Shown piece by piece: positions 59,631 to 64,000 of a stretch of 64,000 nucleotides of DNA. Both the position numbers and the translations under genes were made by a program. How positions within the stretch are numbered: position 1 is the stretch's first letter; the number at the start of each line of letters is the position of its first letter. The notes below the pieces were generated by a model that made no database searches, was not told the origin of the DNA, and worked only from the letters and a program-made list of their open reading frames with translations. The stretch comes from Acetobacterium sp965140355 (GTDB lineage Bacteria; Bacillota; Clostridia; Eubacteriales; Eubacteriaceae): positions 1,488,001 through 1,552,000 of the forward strand of contig OZ223194.1 in assembly GCA_965140355.1 (NCBI GenBank), given 5' to 3'.

Positions 59631-61946
59631 ATGATCCATAAAAGGAGTTTGTTAAAAAAAATTTTAGTAACGGTGGTTTTGCCTGGAATCGTGATTTTTT
59701 TTGTGATGGCCGGTATTTCAATGCTTGTTGTAAGTAATAATATTAAATCGCTTTCGGTCATCCAGAACAGATTGTTATTGATTGATACAATCGGATTAAT
59801 TGCGATGATTGGCGTGATTGTATTTGGAATAAAAAAATCATCGAACAAGATAACCATGATTGTTGAATCAGTTAATCGACTGTCCAATAAGGAAGAGCGG
59901 GAAGCGTTTAAAGTAGAAAAATTCCAGGATCAGTTAGATGAAGTTATTTATATCTTAGTAGATGTTGAGAAGAACCTTGAATGTCAAGCAGAGGCAGCAA
60001 AAAATTTGGCCGAAGGTAAGCTGTCTGTCTGCATTAGTCCAGCTTCTGAAAATGACCGGTTAGGGAATAATTTACTAGCGATTCAGAAGACGATTGAAAC
60101 CATGTTTGATTATTTTAAAAGACTGCCTGAACTTGTTGAGAACGAAGAATATGTTCGAAAAAATCAGGAACAGAATATTAAGGGTGATTATAAAAATGCG
60201 ATTGAACAGGTCGATCAGGCCATTACAACGGCTATTGAAAAGAAAGAGTTTTTTCAAGATATTCTTGATGCCATGCCTTACCGGATTACAGTTGTGAATA
60301 ATGATTTAAAGTGGCTCTTTATTAATAAAACGGTTCATGATTTGAGAATTGCGTCAGGGGCAAAAGAAAGCCGCCAGTCTCTATACGGGTTGGATTGTTG
60401 TAAATCTAATTTGGTTATGTGTAAAACTGAAGATTGTGGGGTGAAAGCATTCAAGAAAACAGGTAGAATTGAGTTCCCATTTGAATACAAAGGTGAATAT
60501 TTCCGAAATGATACGCTGCCGATTAAAAATAAATCTGGAGAAACTATTGGATATATAGAGACTGCGATTGATATAACCTCGACGATGAGTGTTAATCATT
60601 ATTTGAAAATTGAAATTCAAAGATTGGCTGAGAATTTAGGTTGTCTTGCAGCGGGAAACCTTGATTTTGATATGAATATTCAGGACCCGGATAAATATAC
60701 AGTTGAAGTTTGTGAACAGTTTAAAGCGATTGCAACGAATTTAAATAATGTAAAAAATTCTATTGGAAACCTCATTGGCGATGTCACGATGTTAACTACA
60801 GCGGCAATCGATGGAGAACTGGGCATCCGAGCAAATGAATTGAATTTTAAAGGATCTTGGCGGGACTTGATCAGTGGTATGAATAACATCTTGGAAGAGG
60901 TTTCAAAACCACTTGAAGAAGTGGTGCAAGTGGTGAATCGAAGACTTGAAGCAGGAGACTTGAGCGTTACCGTAAATGGCCATTATAAGGGGAGTTTTAA
61001 TGCGTTGAAAGAAGCGATTAACCTGATGGGGAGCGGATTTTTAGCTGTTATTACAGATATATCAACGGTTACGAGAGAAATCGGAAATGGAAATCTGAAC
61101 ATTGAAAATGTCAGAGCATTCATTGGGGATTTTCATACAATATCAAGTGATTTAAATGCTATTATTGCGACACTCAACAGATTATTGGGAGAGATTAATA
61201 ATGCCGCTGAACAAGTTAATGCCGGGGCTAACCAGATTTCGGACAGTGGTCAGTCATTAGCCCAAGGGTCTACCAAACAGGCTAGTTCTATTCAGGAATT
61301 AACGGCCTCCATTGCTGAAATTACAGATCAAACTAAACACAATGCGGTTGATGCAAATAAAGCCAGAGAATTAGCGATCGATGTGAAAGAGAACGCTGAT
61401 AAAGGCAATCATCAAATGACAGAAATGCAACGATCGATGATCGATATTAATAAATCGTCGCAGGATATTTCAAAAATTATTAAAGTAATTGATGATATTG
61501 CCTTCCAAACTAATATTTTGGCGCTGAATGCAGCGGTCGAAGCGGCCCGAGCTGGACAACATGGCAAGGGTTTTGCGGTAGTAGCTGAAGAAGTCAGAAC
61601 TTTAGCAGCGCGGAGTGCGGAAGCAGCTAAAGAAACAACCGATTTGATTGAAGGGTCTATAAAATCGGTTGCTGAAGGGACTCAAATTGCCAATGATACC
61701 GCTACGGCACTGGCAGAGATTGTTGCCGGAATTGCTCAAGTTACCAATCTGATTGGAAACATTGCAACGGCTTCCAACGAACAAGCGACAGGAATTGCCC
61801 AGATAAATATGGGCATTGAACAAGTAGCCCAGGTAGTCCAGCAGAATTCTGCAACAGCAGAACAAAGTGCTGCGGCCAGCGAAGAACTCTCAAGTCAAGC
61901 CGTTTTATTAAAACAAATGATTGAACAGTTTCAATTGCGAAATTGA
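59631..61946 (+). CDS. Methyl-accepting chemotaxis protein with cytoplasmic PAS domain
   Basis: In this 771-residue chemoreceptor, two transmembrane helices (about residues 10-34 and 47-67) are separated by only ~12 residues, so there is no periplasmic ligand domain. A PAS domain with a cysteine cluster (GLDCCKSNLVMCKTEDCG near 255-272) lies in the cytoplasm. It is followed by HAMP-like repeats (about 345-520) and the signalling domain, with the conserved tip VAEEVRTLAARSAEAAKET near 646-664. It senses something inside the cell, perhaps redox state or a pathway metabolite. It adds chemotaxis to the island. Confidence 0.9.
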   Translation: MIHKRSLLKKILVTVVLPGIVIFFVMAGISMLVVSNNIKSLSVIQNRLLLIDTIGLIAMIGVIVFGIKKSSNKITMIVESVNRLSNKEEREAFKVEKFQDQLDEVIYILVDVEKNLECQAEAAKNLAEGKLSVCISPASENDRLGNNLLAIQKTIETMFDYFKRLPELVENEEYVRKNQEQNIKGDYKNAIEQVDQAITTAIEKKEFFQDILDAMPYRITVVNNDLKWLFINKTVHDLRIASGAKESRQSLYGLDCCKSNLVMCKTEDCGVKAFKKTGRIEFPFEYKGEYFRNDTLPIKNKSGETIGYIETAIDITSTMSVNHYLKIEIQRLAENLGCLAAGNLDFDMNIQDPDKYTVEVCEQFKAIATNLNNVKNSIGNLIGDVTMLTTAAIDGELGIRANELNFKGSWRDLISGMNNILEEVSKPLEEVVQVVNRRLEAGDLSVTVNGHYKGSFNALKEAINLMGSGFLAVITDISTVTREIGNGNLNIENVRAFIGDFHTISSDLNAIIATLNRLLGEINNAAEQVNAGANQISDSGQSLAQGSTKQASSIQELTASIAEITDQTKHNAVDANKARELAIDVKENADKGNHQMTEMQRSMIDINKSSQDISKIIKVIDDIAFQTNILALNAAVEAARAGQHGKGFAVVAEEVRTLAARSAEAAKETTDLIEGSIKSVAEGTQIANDTATALAEIVAGIAQVTNLIGNIATASNEQATGIAQINMGIEQVAQVVQQNSATAEQSAAASEELSSQAVLLKQMIEQFQLRN

Positions 61947-62010
61947 TGGAGTTACTGAGGAATTGTATGTGATGTAGTTAAAATTACGATAAAAAAGGTA
62001 AGGATAACAA

Positions 62011-62949
62011 ATGAAAACAAAGTTAACCGAAATGTTAGATATTAAATATCCCATCCTTTGTGGTGGTTTATATGGCTTGACGGAGTCGCGCCTTGTATCT
62101 TCGGTAGGCAATGCTGGCGGGTTAGGTTTTCTTTCGTCAAATCATCTAGGGAGTAAGAAAGCCCTTCGAGAAGAAATAAAACAGACAAAAAAACTGACCA
62201 ATAAGCCGTTTGGCGTTAATATTTCGCTATTGGCGGAATCAGAATCGAATCTTTCTAATGGATATATTGATGTGATTATAGAAGAAAATATTCCGGTTGT
62301 TGAAACTGCGGGAAACAATCCCGTTGAATATATCAAGCGACTAAAAAAAGAAAAGATTAAAGTATTACATAAAACAGTGATCGCCAGACATGCTAAAAAA
62401 GCTGAGGAAGCCGGAGCCGATGGAATCATCTTGGTGGGATACGCAGCAGGAGGTCATCCTGGAATGGAAGGCGTTGGACTATTTGTAAACTTGCAAGAAA
62501 CAGTGCGAGCAGTCAAGATTCCGGTTGTTGCTGCTGGTGGAATTTGTAATGGACAAGGTATGGCGGCTGCCTTGGTAATGGGCGCAGAAGGAATATTAAT
62601 GGGGACTGCTTTTGCTGCGACCCAGGAATCTTTTTTTCATGACAATATAAAAGCGAGAATAATAGCAGCGAAATCGACGGATACGATTGTTGTCTTTAAA
62701 TCGGTGAAAAATGCGTTTAGGTGTCTGAAAAATGATTTGACATTAAAAATACTTGAGCTGGAAAAAAACAACGCATCGGCTAGTGAGCTGTTTGGATATT
62801 TAGCAGGATTTGATGCCAAAAAAAGTTATCTCGAAGGCGATGTGGATAATATATTTGTTCCGATGGGACAGGTTGCCGGAATGATCAACAATGTTTTTAC
62901 TTGTGAAGAATTAATTAATACCATTATAACAGAATGTGAAGCGTACTGA
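62011..62949 (+). CDS. Nitronate monooxygenase/FabK-like FMN protein
   Basis: This 312-residue TIM-barrel flavoprotein of the nitronate monooxygenase (2-nitropropane dioxygenase) family has GGLYGLTESRLVSSVGNAGGLGFL near the start. AAGGHPGMEGVGLF near residue 149 has the family histidine, and VVAAGGICNGQGMAAAL then GAEGILMGTAF line the FMN phosphate site. In anaerobes such proteins are often mis-named, and an enoyl reductase (FabK-like) or other FMN reductase role is as likely as nitronate oxidation. It sits between the chemoreceptor and the second acyl-CoA dehydrogenase. Confidence 0.85.
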   Translation: MKTKLTEMLDIKYPILCGGLYGLTESRLVSSVGNAGGLGFLSSNHLGSKKALREEIKQTKKLTNKPFGVNISLLAESESNLSNGYIDVIIEENIPVVETAGNNPVEYIKRLKKEKIKVLHKTVIARHAKKAEEAGADGIILVGYAAGGHPGMEGVGLFVNLQETVRAVKIPVVAAGGICNGQGMAAALVMGAEGILMGTAFAATQESFFHDNIKARIIAAKSTDTIVVFKSVKNAFRCLKNDLTLKILELEKNNASASELFGYLAGFDAKKSYLEGDVDNIFVPMGQVAGMINNVFTCEELINTIITECEAY

Positions 62950-63121
62950 TGGCCTTTGCTAAAGGCGATCGCAATGAATTTTGGATGTATACTTAGTGTA
63001 TATATTTCATTGATATTGGCATTTATGTGTATATATAATACACAATGGATAAGAAGAAAAACGGCTTTATAATTAAAATTTATCCGCACTATTTTATTTT
63101 GTGGTTGATAAAATACTGATA

Positions 63122-63154
63122 GTTAGTAAGGTTAGTGTTTATAACCTTACTAAC
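63122..63154. promoter_or_regulatory. 33-bp palindrome before the second acyl-CoA dehydrogenase
   Basis: Perfect 13-bp arms GTTAGTAAGGTTA (63122-63134) and TAACCTTACTAAC (63142-63154) flank a 7-bp centre. They lie about 80 bp before the predicted sigma-54 start site. The sequence differs from the palindrome at the AbfD promoters, so it may bind another activator. Confidence 0.6.
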
Positions 63155-63192
63155 AGAAATAAAATAATTTATCGGAAGATTTTTTTTAGAAT

Positions 63193-63208
63193 TGGCATGA
63201 TAATTGCT
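63193..63208 (+). promoter_or_regulatory. Sigma-54 promoter for the second acyl-CoA dehydrogenase
   Basis: TGGCATGATAATTGCT is identical to the promoter at 27783-27798 and is 50 bp before the ATG at 63258. Confidence 0.9.
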
Positions 63209-63257
63209 ATTAATATTGTTTGTGAAACTAATATCAACTTAAAACGGAGGAATTAAG

Positions 63258-64000
63258 ATGTTCGAAAAAAAGCATGAGCTGCTTAGAAAATTAGTCAGAG
63301 AATTTGCAATGAATGAAATAGCTCCCTATGCACAGGAGATTGATCAAACAGGCAAATACCCAGAAGAATTGGCAAAAAAAATTATTGAGTGTAAATTTAA
63401 TTGTATAACGATACCGGAAGAATATGGCGGTTGCGGCGGTGACACCAGATCGAATGCGATTGTAACCGAAGAAATTGCCAAAGTATGTGCTTCTTCAGTT
63501 TCGCAAATTATGCCAAACTCGCTTTCTGGATCACCGTTAATGTTATTTGGGAATGAAGAACAAAAACAAAAATACTTAAGAGGTATGGCTGAAGGAACGA
63601 TGATTGGGGCATTTGGGATCACTGAGCCAGGGGCCGGATCAGATACTGCAGCAATTACAACGACTGCGGAAAAAGAGGGTGACTACTATATTTTAAACGG
63701 CAGAAAATGTTTTATTACCAATGGACCAGTTTGTGATTTTATCACCGTATTTGCTAAAACAGATACAACGGCTAAAGGTGTTAAAGGAATTAGTGCTTTT
63801 ATTGTTGAATCGTCATGGGAAGGTTTTTCACGCGGAAAAGTTGAAGATAAGTTAGGAATTCGGGGATCGAAAACCTGTGATATCGTTTTTGAAAATGTAA
63901 AAGTTCCGAAAGAAAATCTGCTTGGTAAAGAAGGTCAAGGATTTAAAATTTGTATGAGTACACTTGATTCTGGAAGAATTACCGTTGCCTCGCAAGGTCT
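63258..64000 (+). CDS. Acyl-CoA dehydrogenase, second copy (cut by the window end)
   Basis: The first ~247 codons are present and the gene runs off the window. ATG at 63258 follows ACGGAGGAATTAAG. The N-terminal helical domain starts MFEKKHELLRKLVREFA. The FAD motif AFGITEPGAGSDTAAI is near residues 118-133, with NGRKCFITNGPVCDF near 149-163 and DKLGIRGSKTCDIVFENVKVPKENLLG near 198-224. It is similar to, but not a recent copy of, the enzyme at 27897-29036. It has the same sigma-54 promoter, so both probably act in one regulon, perhaps on different acyl-CoA substrates or in opposite directions. Confidence 0.92.
   Translation, partial: MFEKKHELLRKLVREFAMNEIAPYAQEIDQTGKYPEELAKKIIECKFNCITIPEEYGGCGGDTRSNAIVTEEIAKVCASSVSQIMPNSLSGSPLMLFGNEEQKQKYLRGMAEGTMIGAFGITEPGAGSDTAAITTTAEKEGDYYILNGRKCFITNGPVCDFITVFAKTDTTAKGVKGISAFIVESSWEGFSRGKVEDKLGIRGSKTCDIVFENVKVPKENLLGKEGQGFKICMSTLDSGRITVASQG

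Noticed and set aside
1..64000. CRISPR arrays, tRNA and rRNA genes
   Set aside because: No regularly spaced repeats and no tRNA-like or rRNA sequences were recognised on either strand by reading. A tRNA scan was not possible.

Overview
The window looks like the chromosome of a low-GC anaerobic Firmicute, most likely an acetogen of the Acetobacterium/Eubacteriaceae group. This is inferred from the AT-rich composition, strong AGGAGG-type ribosome sites and clostridial housekeeping genes. It is also suggested by an EtfA with an N-terminal double ferredoxin domain and by a NuoE/NuoF/NuoG-GltD complex resembling the Sporomusa-type transhydrogenase. No rRNA, tRNA or Wood-Ljungdahl gene is present, so the genus is not proven.

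Region 1 (1-23.1 kb) is mostly housekeeping: two tandem YihY/UPF0761 membrane proteins, aconitase, a TIGR00266 protein, DegV, Tex, CarD, a PIN/TRAM membrane protein, an RsmF-type rRNA methyltransferase, a hexapeptide-repeat protein, DUF523, Ddl, DUF1934, ArgS, TcdA, a zinc-ribbon protein, IspF, MTA/SAH nucleosidase, alanine racemase and a split transketolase. An IS110-family element lies between the DUF1934 gene and argS, with a structured upstream region that is a candidate bridge RNA.

Region 2 (23.3-27.7 kb) holds an Frm2/Hbn1-like nitroreductase and a cobalamin riboswitch that controls a single EutP/PduV-like GTPase on the minus strand. Divergent from it is a NorQ/MoxR-type AAA+ ATPase with a VWA partner.

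Region 3 (27.8-64 kb) is a catabolic island. It contains acyl-CoA dehydrogenase-EtfB-EtfA; a 4-hydroxybutyryl-CoA dehydratase (AbfD) family enzyme followed by 3-hydroxyacyl-CoA dehydrogenase, enoyl-CoA hydratase, a broken CoA-transferase, an orphan FadN-type crotonase domain and thiolase; then two SDRs, a CaiB/BaiF CoA-transferase, a second 3-hydroxyacyl-CoA dehydrogenase, a lactonase-like metallo-hydrolase and a DUF1097 membrane protein. A decayed IS66 element with intact 8-bp target duplications follows. Next come a PAS/AAA+/Fis sigma-54 activator and a second AbfD gene encoding an identical protein, duplicated together with its promoter region. After these are a NifU-like protein, the three-subunit electron-transfer complex, a stand-alone adenylation enzyme, an MFS transporter, a chemoreceptor, a nitronate monooxygenase-like protein and a second acyl-CoA dehydrogenase cut by the window end.

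Four exact sigma-54 (-24/-12) promoters lie before the two acyl-CoA dehydrogenases and the two AbfD genes, and one sigma-54 activator is encoded among them. The simplest reading is a sigma-54-controlled pathway that activates a hydroxy-acid or lactone, dehydrates it through AbfD, and takes it through beta-oxidation-type steps to acetyl-CoA. Electrons would be handled by a bifurcating acyl-CoA dehydrogenase/Etf and a Stn-like transhydrogenase. The substrate cannot be read from the sequence.
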